DNA from: an uncultured Verrucomicrobiales bacterium
GTDB taxonomy: Bacteria > Verrucomicrobiota > Verrucomicrobiia > Verrucomicrobiales > DEV007
Assembly: GCA_937891465.1 (NCBI GenBank)
Contig: CALAHF010000163.1
Span: 90,148 to 154,147 of the forward strand
Direction of reading: 5' to 3'
Length of the DNA stretch: 64,000 nucleotides
The notes beneath the pieces were generated by a model. The model did no database searches and was not told the origin of the DNA. It was given only the letters and a program-made list of their open reading frames with translations. A program made the translations under genes and the position numbers. Shown one piece after another: positions 37,560-46,639 of this stretch; the first letter of the stretch is position 1, and the number at the start of each line of letters is the position of its first letter.

Positions 37560-38768
37560 ATGAGAAATATCCCAGCCCTCATCGCAACCATCCTCCTAAC
37601 CGCTGGTTTGGTCGTTTACGCACAGAAGCCAAAAGGCAAAAAGCCTGCCCCCAAAGCGTTGCAGTGGCGGGTTCAGCAGCTTCAGAAATCGAATAGCGAA
37701 GGCGCTGCTGCGGGTGACATCAATGGCGACGGAAAAATGGATGTGGTTGCCGGCGAGTTCTGGTATGCAGCTCCCGATTTTAAAGGACAAAAAGTGCGCA
37801 GCTTGCTTCCTTTCGGAAAAGATTATCTGCAAAATAATTCCGAGTATCTCTACGATGTGGACGCGGATGGTGACCTCGATGTCGTTGCCGGTGCATTCAC
37901 CCTTCCGGAAATCCGCTGGTATGAAAACACGGGGAAAAATGACGATCCAGCGGGCTGGCCTTCCCACGTGTTGTGCGACACCGGCACCAAAAATCACGAA
38001 GCGACGTTCCTCCATGATATCGATGACGACGGCACTCCGGAGTGGCTCGAGTCCTCATGGAAAGTCGACAATCCGATGGTGATTTGGCATTTTGTAAAAG
38101 GCGACGATGGCAAGCCTAAGCTCGATGGACACATTGTTTGTAAAAGCGGACAGGGCCACGGCATTGGATTTGGCGACCTGAATTCCGATGGGAAACAAGA
38201 CATCATTTTCACCGGCGGTTGGTATGAGTGCCCGAAAGACGGCCCTTATTCTGCTGAGTGGGAATGGCACAAAGATTTCATCCTGCCACATGCAAGCTGC
38301 CCGATTTTGGTGCTCGATCTCGATGAAGACGGCGACAGCGATTTCATCTGGGCTGATGGCCACAACTACGGACTGTATTGGCATGAGCAGATGGAGCCTC
38401 AATCCGATGGCACCCTGACATTTCGACAGCATCTCATCGATAAAAAATTCTCACAAGCTCACACCTTGGCATGGGAAGACATCGATAACGATGGTGCTCC
38501 TGAACTGATCACTGGAAAGCGATACTATGCTCACTCCGGCGGTGATCCCGGGGCAGACGATCCAACTGTCGTTCTCTATTTTGATTGGAATAAGGAAAAT
38601 CAGACGTGGAAGAAAAACGTCATTTCCAGCTCTCCCGCTGGCGAAGGTCCTGGCATTGGCTTGCAAATCAACGTGGTAGACATAGACGGCAACGGTTGGA
38701 AAGATTTAGTCGTCCCCGGCAAGAGCGGGACCCACATTATTTGGAACGAAGGCTGGACGAAACCATAG
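37560..38768 (+). CDS. Secreted FG-GAP/VCBS repeat protein
   Basis: 402 residues with a signal peptide (cleavage near VYAQKP). Repeated calcium-type DxDxDG motifs mark an FG-GAP/VCBS beta-propeller: GDINGDGKMDVVAGEFW, DVDADGDLDVVAGAF, LNSDGKQDIIFTGGW, DLDEDGDSDFIWADG, DIDNDGAPELITGKR, DIDGNGWKDLVVPGK. Such propellers bind calcium and mediate carbohydrate or protein contacts at the surface; this one has no added catalytic domain. It stands alone behind uvrB. Confidence 0.88.
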   Translation: MRNIPALIATILLTAGLVVYAQKPKGKKPAPKALQWRVQQLQKSNSEGAAAGDINGDGKMDVVAGEFWYAAPDFKGQKVRSLLPFGKDYLQNNSEYLYDVDADGDLDVVAGAFTLPEIRWYENTGKNDDPAGWPSHVLCDTGTKNHEATFLHDIDDDGTPEWLESSWKVDNPMVIWHFVKGDDGKPKLDGHIVCKSGQGHGIGFGDLNSDGKQDIIFTGGWYECPKDGPYSAEWEWHKDFILPHASCPILVLDLDEDGDSDFIWADGHNYGLYWHEQMEPQSDGTLTFRQHLIDKKFSQAHTLAWEDIDNDGAPELITGKRYYAHSGGDPGADDPTVVLYFDWNKENQTWKKNVISSSPAGEGPGIGLQINVVDIDGNGWKDLVVPGKSGTHIIWNEGWTKP

Positions 38769-38803
38769 TGACCTCGTAAGCTTCGCGCCCTCCTAAAAGC
38801 GAC

Positions 38804-39358
38804 ATGGAACCAGAAAACGAAGGCGAATCTAAAGAAATAAAGCGCGAGCCCATTCCCGATGTCTTGCATTCTTTTTACGAAGACCGGCCGTTCAAAATTT
38901 GCACCCGTTGCGGGGAGTCGTTGCCGGAATTCGCTGAAGGATACCGAGTCTCAAAAAACTTCAAACAGGGCGAAGTCATCATCGAATACGCCCTCTGTTT
39001 TCCGTGCTTGCAGGCGATGATGGACGAGTCTTCCGAGGATTCTAAGGAGGCGCTTTTTAAATTTCAAAACGAGCGATTTCGCGACGTTTCCGGATTCGAT
39101 GATTGCAATTTGTGCGACCGGACACGGGCAGAAGCGCGCGGCGATGAATATGGACTCGTGGGCATTTGTCAGGGCGATGACATGCTCGATTCCGGCATGG
39201 TTTGCATCGAGTGCATGGAAGAAATGGCCGAGCTCGTCAGCGAAGAAACCCGAAAAGGGTGGGATCGATTTCGCGAAGAAAACTTCCCCGGCGTTCCCGC
39301 CGATTTTGCACCAAGCCCCGTTCCCGCCCCAGTGAAACGCAATCCGATTTTGACGTGA
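38804..39358 (+). CDS. Hypothetical four-CxxC (putative zinc-binding) protein
   Basis: 184 residues, no signal peptide, acidic. Four CxxC pairs are spaced through the chain: CTRC, CFPC, CNLC and CIEC, arranged like two zinc-ribbon-type sites. The FKICTRCGESLPEF start and ALCFPCLQAM resemble zinc-ribbon knuckles. No named family is recognised. The gene starts 35 bp after the FG-GAP gene. A cytoplasmic zinc-binding protein is a fair reading; the function is unknown. Confidence 0.65.
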   Translation: MEPENEGESKEIKREPIPDVLHSFYEDRPFKICTRCGESLPEFAEGYRVSKNFKQGEVIIEYALCFPCLQAMMDESSEDSKEALFKFQNERFRDVSGFDDCNLCDRTRAEARGDEYGLVGICQGDDMLDSGMVCIECMEEMAELVSEETRKGWDRFREENFPGVPADFAPSPVPAPVKRNPILT

Positions 39359-39361
39359 TTG

Positions 39362-39412
39362 TTTTTCACGAAGTGATAGGGTGCGTTCGATGAACCTACC
39401 CTATTGACTCGT
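39362..39412 (+). repeat. Dispersed palindromic repeat, copy 4
   Basis: Inverted half-units: ACGAAGTGATAGGGTGCGTTCG then GAACCTACCCTATTGACTCGT, preceded by a T-run (TTTTTC). It overlaps the stop codon and last codons of the convergent M48 peptidase gene and could end transcription from both sides. Confidence 0.8.
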
Positions 39413-41380
39413 AGCGGCGGTTTTTACAAATGGCGGGATCGGACAACCGACGGCATCAGCAATCGCGCGGATCAATTCGGCTTCGTCGCTGGTGACTAGT
39501 TCATCAGCCATCACGGTGCGACCGCAGGCGTAAAGGAGCCGTTTTTTGACCAGTGGAGTCGCCTCGGCAAATTTATCAAGCGCCTGATCAATTTGCTGAA
39601 GCCCGCAGTTTTCGGGCGGTTGAAAATCGAGCGTTCCGTAGGTTTCCGCTTCAATTTCTCCCGCTCCATGGCGGAACGCATCCTGGATCGCGGCGTCATT
39701 GCCTTGATTTCCGACAGCAGCGAGCGTGGTGATGAGAACGGCAGCCTCGGATTCCAGCGCGGCGATCTTCCGATGCCGGATTCGCATGGGTTTTGCCATC
39801 CCAAAGTAATTATCGAGGTGTCGACGAATCACTTTCTGAAGACTGAATTCGAACAAATCGATGCGGCGATCGCTGGCCATCAATTCCTCCAGCGATTTGC
39901 GAAAGACCTGATATTCATTCGGCGACAGGCGTCGTAATGTGGGGATCGAAAGATCAACCAGGGCGAGTTTTGCGGTGGAATGAATATCGCGAATCTCGCC
40001 ATGAAACTGGGACGTAGTCGCCAAAACGGCTTCGCCTGCAGTTTGGCGAAGATGGCTCAATTCAGAATTTCGAAGCGCATCATCCTGAGCCAATAACAGC
40101 GCAAACAAAAGGGCCTGCGCTCCACGTTCATCATGAGCCGCCTGATACCAATATTCAGGAAATTTCCCATGCAAATCGCGTCCAAGATCCACCTGCTCAG
40201 GATGAACGGAACTCATGCTTTCAAGGGCTTCCGCTTCTGTCATTCTAAGCGGAGGCGAACTCTCGCCATGGGCCATTGAAATTCCTGCGGCGGCGGCATT
40301 CAGTGGCCGTTTTTTCATTCCATGACGAACCAGATCGTCAGGATCGCCTTCCATGTCAGCCGTTTTGACCTTCGGCAATTTTCCGTCCCATGACGCATCG
40401 ATTCGCTGAATTCGCGTGCTGAGCGGAGGATGCGTCGCGAACAATTTACTAGCGACTCCGGCCCCAAAAAACATGTGACTGGCTTCTTCCGCCATCGGGT
40501 GAGAGATGAGCGCTTTCCGCGAATACCCGCCGATCTTTTTGAGCGCTCCGCCAATCCCGTCAGGATTTCTTGTGAACTGAACCGCAGATGCATCCGCCAA
40601 ATATTCACGCTGCCGCGACACGGCCGCTTTGATGAGTTTTGCAAAAAACATCCCGACGTAGCCGACTAGCATCAGCGCCAAACCGAGGACTAAAAGCGCA
40701 ATAGCTGCGCCGCCGGATTCGCGATTTCGAGAAGTGTAGCGTGAGCCGTGAGCCGCTCCCCGCATTAGCATTTGGCCGATCATGGCGATGAACAAAATGC
40801 CGAACAACCAGCCGATGAGGCGCATGTTCAGCTTCATGTCACCATTCAAAATATGGGAAAACTCATGGGCAATGACGCCCTGTAATTCATCGCGCGACAG
40901 CAATTTCATGCAACCGCGCGTTACACCGATCACTGCATCCGAAGTGGTTTTTCCAGCGGCAAAAGCATTAATCGAGTCCTCGCCATCCATGACGTAAACC
41001 TCGGGAACGGGAACACCGGCAGCGATTGCCATTTCCTCGACGACATTAACAAGGCGCTGCTCGTAAAAATCGGTCGAACTCGAACTGACCAATCGGCCGC
41101 CGAGTTCGCGTGCGACGACTTTTCCTCCGCCTGACAGCTGAAGCGATTTGTAACCCGACCCCGCAAAAATCACGACGACGGTTCCGATTGCGACAGGAAT
41201 CAGAATTTCCCACCGAAGCGGGTTGTCGGATTGAATACCTTTATCGCCTGAAGTGAATGCAAAAAACAACGTCACGACAACGCAGACCGACGCGACTACG
41301 CCGATTACTGCGAGGATGAAATAAATGACGAGGACGTGCGATTTTTTGCGCGCCTGTTCCTGATGATCGAAGAAATCCAT
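39401..41380 (-). CDS. Long M48-family membrane metallopeptidase (HtpX-like)
   Basis: 659 residues. Four membrane segments are predicted (about 18-42, 60-80, 190-210 and 225-250). The M48 active site is HEFSH in GVIAHEFSHILNGD near residue 177, with the downstream Glu region REYLADASAVQFTRNPDGI. HtpX proteins are near 290 residues, so the C-terminal 330 residues or so are an extra soluble domain of unknown fold. It is paired with lemA 8 bp upstream, a recurrent LemA-M48 arrangement that suggests joint action on membrane proteins. Membrane quality-control peptidase is the likely role. Confidence 0.85.
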   Translation of the reverse strand: MDFFDHQEQARKKSHVLVIYFILAVIGVVASVCVVVTLFFAFTSGDKGIQSDNPLRWEILIPVAIGTVVVIFAGSGYKSLQLSGGGKVVARELGGRLVSSSSTDFYEQRLVNVVEEMAIAAGVPVPEVYVMDGEDSINAFAAGKTTSDAVIGVTRGCMKLLSRDELQGVIAHEFSHILNGDMKLNMRLIGWLFGILFIAMIGQMLMRGAAHGSRYTSRNRESGGAAIALLVLGLALMLVGYVGMFFAKLIKAAVSRQREYLADASAVQFTRNPDGIGGALKKIGGYSRKALISHPMAEEASHMFFGAGVASKLFATHPPLSTRIQRIDASWDGKLPKVKTADMEGDPDDLVRHGMKKRPLNAAAAGISMAHGESSPPLRMTEAEALESMSSVHPEQVDLGRDLHGKFPEYWYQAAHDERGAQALLFALLLAQDDALRNSELSHLRQTAGEAVLATTSQFHGEIRDIHSTAKLALVDLSIPTLRRLSPNEYQVFRKSLEELMASDRRIDLFEFSLQKVIRRHLDNYFGMAKPMRIRHRKIAALESEAAVLITTLAAVGNQGNDAAIQDAFRHGAGEIEAETYGTLDFQPPENCGLQQIDQALDKFAEATPLVKKRLLYACGRTVMADELVTSDEAELIRAIADAVGCPIPPFVKTAATSQ

Positions 41381-41388
41381 TCAGCGGA

Positions 41389-41985
41389 TTAAAATTCCAC
41401 TTTAACAACTTCGCGCTCAGATTCGTCTGCGATCTCAAACATCGTCGCAGGACCAAAATTGAACATTCCGGCGATGAAGTTCGCGGGGAATGACTCGGTC
41501 TTGTTATTGTAGTGCATCACCGAATCGTTGTAGGACTGGCGGGCAAACGCGACTTTAGATTCGGTCGATGTCAGCTCTTCCTGAAGCTGGAGCATGTTCT
41601 GATTGCTTCGCAATTCAGGATAGCTTTCGGAGAGCGCAAACATTTTGCCAAGCATACCGCCAAGTCCGTTTTCGGCCTGAGCAAGCGCTTGAATCGAGCC
41701 GGCATCGCCAGGATTTACGCTGGCGGCTTCGCGCGCTGAACTCGCTGCATTACGGGCCTGAATCACGGCTTCGAGGGTCTCGCGCTCATGCTTCATGAAG
41801 CTTTTCGCGGTCTCGACGAGATTCGGAATCAAATCATGACGACGCTTGAGTTGCACATCGATCTGAGAAAACGCATTCTTGTAGCGATTCCGCAGTTTCA
41901 CCAAACCGTTGTAAAGCCCGATCACAAACAGGATCGGCACAACGATGATTGCTATAATAATTAAAACAGTTATAATTGGAGTCAT
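41389..41985 (-). CDS. lemA: LemA family membrane protein
   Basis: 198 residues. An N-terminal membrane helix (about residues 4-24) is followed by the LemA signature YNGLVKLRNRYKNAFSQIDVQLKRRHDLIPNLVETAK and a coiled-coil alpha-helical bundle ending in FNFGPATMFEIADESEREVVKVEF. Function is poorly known; it often sits in the envelope. The gene lies 8 bp upstream of the M48 peptidase gene, so they form an operon. Confidence 0.93.
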   Translation of the reverse strand: MTPIITVLIIIAIIVVPILFVIGLYNGLVKLRNRYKNAFSQIDVQLKRRHDLIPNLVETAKSFMKHERETLEAVIQARNAASSAREAASVNPGDAGSIQALAQAENGLGGMLGKMFALSESYPELRSNQNMLQLQEELTSTESKVAFARQSYNDSVMHYNNKTESFPANFIAGMFNFGPATMFEIADESEREVVKVEF

Positions 41986-42059
41986 TAAATTGGTTGTTTT
42001 TTGATTCTGATTTCCCCTCTCGGTGTCTAAAACATTCTACACTTAAAGTTAAGCTCACC

Positions 42060-43901
42060 ATGCGGCTTTTTACGATTACAAAAGGTGGTTCCATTTGGAA
42101 CCTCCTTTTCACCTCTCTCTTCGCTCTTGTTTCGTTCGCTCCCGAAAATTCGGCTGCTGAACCAAATGGATGGAAACCTATCGATAAATCTAAATTATCG
42201 GACATTCCCGATCCGCCGCGTGAATTCCGCGGGGTTTGGATTGCGACAGTCTTCAACTTGGATTGGCCCAGCAAGCCCGGCCTTCCCGTGGCGATTCAAA
42301 AAGCCGAGCTGAAGGATATTTTGGATAAAGCCAAAGATCTCAATCTCAACGCGGTCGTGCTGCAAGTTCGAACGATGTGCGATGCGCTTTATGATTCTCC
42401 GATTGAGCCGTGGTCCTATTATTTGACTGGAAAAATCGGCAAAGCGCCTGAGCCATTTTACGATCCACTGGAATTCGCGATTGAAGAATGCCATGCGCGC
42501 GGCCTCGAATTGCACGCGTGGCTGAATCCTTATCGCGCCCTCACCGGCTATTATGAAGGCGGCGTTCCCGAGGATCACATTAGCAAAATGTATCCGTGGT
42601 TACTCCACAAAAATGGAGGTCATTCGTGGTTGGACCCGTCTTCAGAATTCGTCCGCAACCGGGTAATCACCGTCGCTTTCGATATCGTCAATCGCTACGA
42701 TGTCGATGCGATTCACCTCGACGATTACTTTTATCCCTACCCTGGTAAGGGAGAACTCACGGGATCCATGGACGACTCAGACAATTGGGACCGGCTTCAG
42801 TATGTCGAAGACGATCCAGACAAGGCCGATTGGCGGCGGGAAAATGTGAACAAATTAATCAGCTCCCTTTACCGTGATATCAAACGGCATCGGCCCTGGG
42901 TGAAGGTCGGCATCAGTCCCTTTGGCATTTGGAAATCAGGCGCGCCCAAAGATGTGAAAGGGCTGAGTTCGTATTCCCAAATTTTTACCGACTCACGAAA
43001 ATGGCTTCAGGAAGGATGGGTCGATTACATTTCGCCACAGCTCTATTGGAAGGAAGAAGGCAACCAAAGTTTCAGCAAACTCTACGATTGGTGGCAGGCC
43101 GAAAACATCCAAGGTCGACATCTCTGGCCGGGGATCTCGCCCAGTCGAATCGGGGAAGAAGGCAGCGGCGGAGAAAGCGATGGTCGGGATGCCTTCGAGT
43201 TGCTCGAACAGATCAGCCACACCCGCGAAGAACTGAATAAATCGCCTGCCAGCGGCCAACTTCATTGGCACTGGGAAGCCTTTGCAACCAACCGCGGAGG
43301 CATCAGTCGGATGATCACCAAAAAGCGCTATGCGGACCGCGCATTGCCGCCGGCAAGTCCCTGGCTTGCAGGGCAAGGTGCCGAAAATGATCCTAATCCC
43401 GAAAATGCCATCGATCTCCCGATCGCCCAAGACATCCAAGTCATAGAAAATCCGGCAATCGCCGCAGCGGAGAAGCTTCAAGAACTGATCGCAAAAGCCG
43501 ATGCTGAGGCAGAAAAAGACGATTCAAAATCTGAGGATGAGAATGACAAAAGCAGTGCAGCAGCTGAGAAGGCCAACGCGGAGAAAAACGAAAAAGCGGC
43601 AGATGCGCCTGCACCTGAAAAGCAAGCGCTGCCGAAATATTTGATCTCATGGGATTCATCTTTGGTGCCGGATTTAGAGAAAAAATCAAAAGTCCGTTGG
43701 TGGGCCGTTCAGGTAAAAATCGGGAACGGAAAAGGTGCTACGTGGAAGCTGCACGACATTTGCCCGGCAGGAGAAAGCTTCGCCGGTTCGACCATTGATG
43801 ATCTAAATAAAATTACTCAGATCGCTATTCGGTCCGTTGATCGGATTGGGGAAATCGGAAATGTCGCGGCGATCAATTCGCCGAAAAAAGACAAGGAGTG
43901 A
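42060..43901 (+). CDS. GHL10-type glycosyl hydrolase-like secreted protein
   Basis: 613 residues from the ATG at 42060 (signal peptide follows, cleavage near NSAAEPN). The domain is a TIM-barrel of the GHL10 (DUF187-like) family: EFRGVWIATVFNLDWPSKPG, LNLNAVVLQVRTMCDALY, LELHAWLNPYRALTGYY, VDAIHLDDYFYPYP, GISPFGIWKSG and VDYISPQLYWKE. A Glu/Lys/Ala-rich low-complexity segment at about residues 470-520 separates a small C-terminal domain. Relatives act on unknown glycans, some on peptidoglycan-related sugars. It is divergent from lemA. Confidence 0.87.
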   Translation: MRLFTITKGGSIWNLLFTSLFALVSFAPENSAAEPNGWKPIDKSKLSDIPDPPREFRGVWIATVFNLDWPSKPGLPVAIQKAELKDILDKAKDLNLNAVVLQVRTMCDALYDSPIEPWSYYLTGKIGKAPEPFYDPLEFAIEECHARGLELHAWLNPYRALTGYYEGGVPEDHISKMYPWLLHKNGGHSWLDPSSEFVRNRVITVAFDIVNRYDVDAIHLDDYFYPYPGKGELTGSMDDSDNWDRLQYVEDDPDKADWRRENVNKLISSLYRDIKRHRPWVKVGISPFGIWKSGAPKDVKGLSSYSQIFTDSRKWLQEGWVDYISPQLYWKEEGNQSFSKLYDWWQAENIQGRHLWPGISPSRIGEEGSGGESDGRDAFELLEQISHTREELNKSPASGQLHWHWEAFATNRGGISRMITKKRYADRALPPASPWLAGQGAENDPNPENAIDLPIAQDIQVIENPAIAAAEKLQELIAKADAEAEKDDSKSEDENDKSSAAAEKANAEKNEKAADAPAPEKQALPKYLISWDSSLVPDLEKKSKVRWWAVQVKIGNGKGATWKLHDICPAGESFAGSTIDDLNKITQIAIRSVDRIGEIGNVAAINSPKKDKE

Positions 43902-44214
43902 TTTCTGGGACTGGACTGCTTTTTTCGAGCGGAAAATTAGAGATTGCCATTCGCTTCTCTTTTTCAAAAATGTCTGAACACCTTTAAAATTTCCCTCTTC
44001 CCGAATTGGTTTGAGGGGTCGTGCAGCCCGGTTGACAAAAGCGCAGGAAAAACCCCCGTAAAACCTGCAAACTTTTTTGAATGATTAAGAAGTGAAGCCA
44101 ACCGGGCTGACACTTGGTTTCAACCCTCTGGTTACTTACGGGCTATCCCCGCAAGTAAGTTCAAGAAAAGCAGAGCCCGTGCCACCTCCGCACAGAATTT
44201 TAGATTATTTCAAA
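43902..44214 (+). promoter_or_regulatory. Structured leader with competing pairings upstream of the GNAT gene
   Basis: 313 bp. CAGCCCGGTTG (44024-44034) is an exact reverse complement of CAACCGGGCTG (44099-44109). TGAAGCCAA and TTGGTTTCA pair (44093-44122), hiding CGGGCT in the loop. ACTTAC/GTAAGT (44134-44139 and 44155-44160) can pair, while the adjacent GGGCT (44140-44144) pairs with AGCCC (44174-44178). The three copies of one G/C block can therefore swap partners, and the last two stems cross in pseudoknot order. TTGACA at 44032-44037 might be a -35. No known riboswitch class is recognised. Confidence 0.5.
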
Positions 44215-44721
44215 ATGAAAGCACCTCCCATCCAATCTCCCATTCGTCCAGCAAGGCCCGAAGATGTTCCCGACATTCTCGAAATGATCGCGGAACTCGC
44301 TGAATTTGAAAAACTCAGCGATCAATTGATTGCCACCGAGACGGACTTCCAAAATGCACTTTTTAGCGAAAATCCGGCGGCCGAAGCCCTCGTTGCGACC
44401 GATCCGGCAGATCCCGAAAATCTCGTCGGCTACGCCATTTTCTTCTCCACGTTCTCCACTTTTGTCGGAAAAGCGGGAATCTGGCTCGAAGACATTTATG
44501 TGAAACCTGAATTTCGTGGCGCAAAACTCGGAAAAATGCTGCTTCAAACTCTGGCTGGCATCGCCAAAGACCGAGACGCGGGGCGACTCGAATGGTGCGT
44601 GTTGGATTGGAATCAACGGGCGATCGACTTTTACGAACATATCGGATCGGACGTCATGCCTGATTGGCGAATTTGCCGGATGAATCGTGACGAGTTGACT
44701 CGGTTTGCCGACGGGGAATGA
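44215..44721 (+). CDS. GNAT N-acetyltransferase, diamine-acetyltransferase-like
   Basis: 168 residues from the ATG at 44215; a GTG at 44092 would add 41 unlikely residues. GNAT signature: IWLEDIYVKPEFRGAKLGKMLLQTLA (acetyl-CoA site) and the C-terminal WCVLDWNQRAIDFYEHIGSDVMPDW. The opening IRPARPEDVPDILEMIAELAEFEKL and the end layout match the spermidine/spermine (SSAT) acetyltransferase subgroup, so a polyamine or diamine substrate is plausible. The gene is preceded by a leader with alternative base pairing. Confidence 0.85.
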   Translation: MKAPPIQSPIRPARPEDVPDILEMIAELAEFEKLSDQLIATETDFQNALFSENPAAEALVATDPADPENLVGYAIFFSTFSTFVGKAGIWLEDIYVKPEFRGAKLGKMLLQTLAGIAKDRDAGRLEWCVLDWNQRAIDFYEHIGSDVMPDWRICRMNRDELTRFADGE

Positions 44722-44736
44722 AGCCCTGCCCAATAA

Positions 44737-46539
44737 TCAGTCGTTCTTCAGCACTTTAATGAACGCATCCTGCGGAATGTTCACTTTGCCGATGGATTTC
44801 ATCCGCTTTTTACCCTCTTTCTGCTTTTCGAGCAGTTTGCGCTTTCGCGAAATATCACCGCCGTAACACTTGGCTGTCACGTTCTTACGAAGAGCCGTAA
44901 TCGATTCACGCGCGATGATTTTTCCGCCAATCATCGCCTGAATCGCCACGGTGAAAAGTTGCTGAGGGATGACTTCTTTCAGCTTCTTCGCAAGGTGACG
45001 CCCGCGAAATTCGGCTTTGTCGCGATGAACAATCACGGAAAATGCATCAACCGGCTCGCCGGAAATCATCATGTCAAGCTTCACCAAATTCGCAGGGCGA
45101 TATTCAGCATGCTCGTAATCCATCGATCCGTAACCACGAGTCATCGACTTCAGTTTGTCGTTAAAATCGACCAAAATTTCGTTGAGCGGCAGCAAACAAG
45201 TCAGCAAAACCCGCGTTCCATCAAGCGTTTCGGTGTTTTCGAGTTCGCCGCGCTTTTCAGCAACGAGTTTCATCATGTCGCCAATGTAATCATTCGGCGT
45301 CATGATATACGCGCGCACCATGGGCTCTTGAATCGTTTCGATTTCCTGCGGCTCCGGCAAAAAACTCGGGTTATCAACTTCGACATCTTCCCCGTCCGTT
45401 TTCGTAATCTTGTAAATTACACCTGGATAGGTCGAAATCACATCCATGTTGAATTCACGCCGAAGCCGCTCCTGCACAATTTCCATGTGGAGAAGTCCGA
45501 GGAATCCGCAACGGAAACCAAATCCAAGCGCAGCCGAGCTTTCCGCCTGAAAAGTGAACGCGGCATCGTTGATCTGTAGCTTGCCCATGCCGAGTTTGAG
45601 CTGCTCCAAATCATCCGTCGACACGGGATAAATACCGCTGAAAACCATCGGCTGAATTTCCTTAAATCCTGGAAGAGGCCTAGCGGCCGGGCGAATCGTG
45701 CCGGTGATGGTGTCGCCAATTTTTACATCGCTGGAAGATTTTACGTTCGCGATGATGTAACCCACATCACCGGGATTGAGTTGATCACGCTTGGTTTGCT
45801 TCGGCGTAAAAACCCCGCACTCCTTGATCTCGTAGGTTTTTCCCGTCGACATCATCCGAATGCCATCGCGCGGATTGATCGTGCCGGACATCATCCGCAC
45901 ATAGGAAACGACCCCGCGATACGTGTCGAAAATGGAGTCAAAAACAGACGCGCGAAGGCTGTCGTTCTCAAATTCTGCAGTGGAAGGCGGCGGGACGCGA
46001 GCCACGACCGCTTCTAAAATTTCTTCAATCCCAATGCCTTCTTTTGCACTGGCTTGAATCGCTTCTTCAGCCGGAATCTGCAAAATATCTTCGAGCTGTT
46101 TGAGAACTGCGGGAACGTCGGCACTCGGCAAATCGATTTTGTTAATCACCGGAATCACCCGCAGGTTTTGCTCATTCGCGAGGTGAATGTTGGCCACCGT
46201 TTGGGCTTCAACCCCTTGCGCGGCATCGATCAGAAGCAAAGCGCCTTCACACGCAGCAAGTGATCGGCTCACCTCATAGGCAAAATCCACGTGACCCGGC
46301 GTATCCAGCAAATTGAGCTGATAAGTCACGCCATCTTTCGCTGGGTATTCCATGCAAACCGGGTGCGATTTGATAGTGATTCCCCGCTCCCGCTCCAGAT
46401 CCATCGAATCGAGCAACTGCGCCTGCTGATCACGTTTCGCAACCGTCTGGGTGAAATCCAAAAGCCGGTCTGAGAGCGTAGTTTTCCCATGATCAATATG
46501 AGCGATGATGGAGAAATTTCTGGTGAGTTCGATGGACAT
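44737..46539 (-). CDS. lepA: Translation elongation factor 4 (LepA)
   Basis: 600 residues, full length. GTPase motifs: AHIDHGKTTLSDRL (G1), the switch region RERGITIKSHP, DTPGHVDF (G3), NKIDLPSADV (G4). Downstream are the EF-G-like domains and the LepA-specific C-terminal segment (GGDISRKRKLLEKQKEGKKRMKSIGKVNIPQDAFIKVL). It is a ribosomal GTPase that acts on stalled or mistranslocated ribosomes. Single gene; a palindromic repeat lies just before its start. Confidence 0.97.
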   Translation of the reverse strand: MSIELTRNFSIIAHIDHGKTTLSDRLLDFTQTVAKRDQQAQLLDSMDLERERGITIKSHPVCMEYPAKDGVTYQLNLLDTPGHVDFAYEVSRSLAACEGALLLIDAAQGVEAQTVANIHLANEQNLRVIPVINKIDLPSADVPAVLKQLEDILQIPAEEAIQASAKEGIGIEEILEAVVARVPPPSTAEFENDSLRASVFDSIFDTYRGVVSYVRMMSGTINPRDGIRMMSTGKTYEIKECGVFTPKQTKRDQLNPGDVGYIIANVKSSSDVKIGDTITGTIRPAARPLPGFKEIQPMVFSGIYPVSTDDLEQLKLGMGKLQINDAAFTFQAESSAALGFGFRCGFLGLLHMEIVQERLRREFNMDVISTYPGVIYKITKTDGEDVEVDNPSFLPEPQEIETIQEPMVRAYIMTPNDYIGDMMKLVAEKRGELENTETLDGTRVLLTCLLPLNEILVDFNDKLKSMTRGYGSMDYEHAEYRPANLVKLDMMISGEPVDAFSVIVHRDKAEFRGRHLAKKLKEVIPQQLFTVAIQAMIGGKIIARESITALRKNVTAKCYGGDISRKRKLLEKQKEGKKRMKSIGKVNIPQDAFIKVLKND

Positions 46540-46591
46540 TTTCTAGGCGGGAAACTACGGGCAAGTCTGGGAAAGTAAAGGAGTCCCCAAT

Positions 46592-46636
46592 ACGATGAAA
46601 CAGGGTTGATTCGCCGGACAAACCCTGTTGATTCGT
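46592..46636 (+). repeat. Dispersed palindromic repeat, copy 5
   Basis: ACGATGAAACAGGGTTGATTCG then CGGACAAACCCTGTTGATTCGT. It fills the gap between the divergent lepA and PmoA-like genes; its end runs directly into AAAATG, the start codon at 46640. Confidence 0.8.
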
Positions 46637-46639
46637 AAA

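Noticed and set aside
44092..44214. GTG start giving the acetyltransferase 41 extra N-terminal residues
   Set aside because: The added residues have no GNAT character, and the stretch is better explained as a structured leader.
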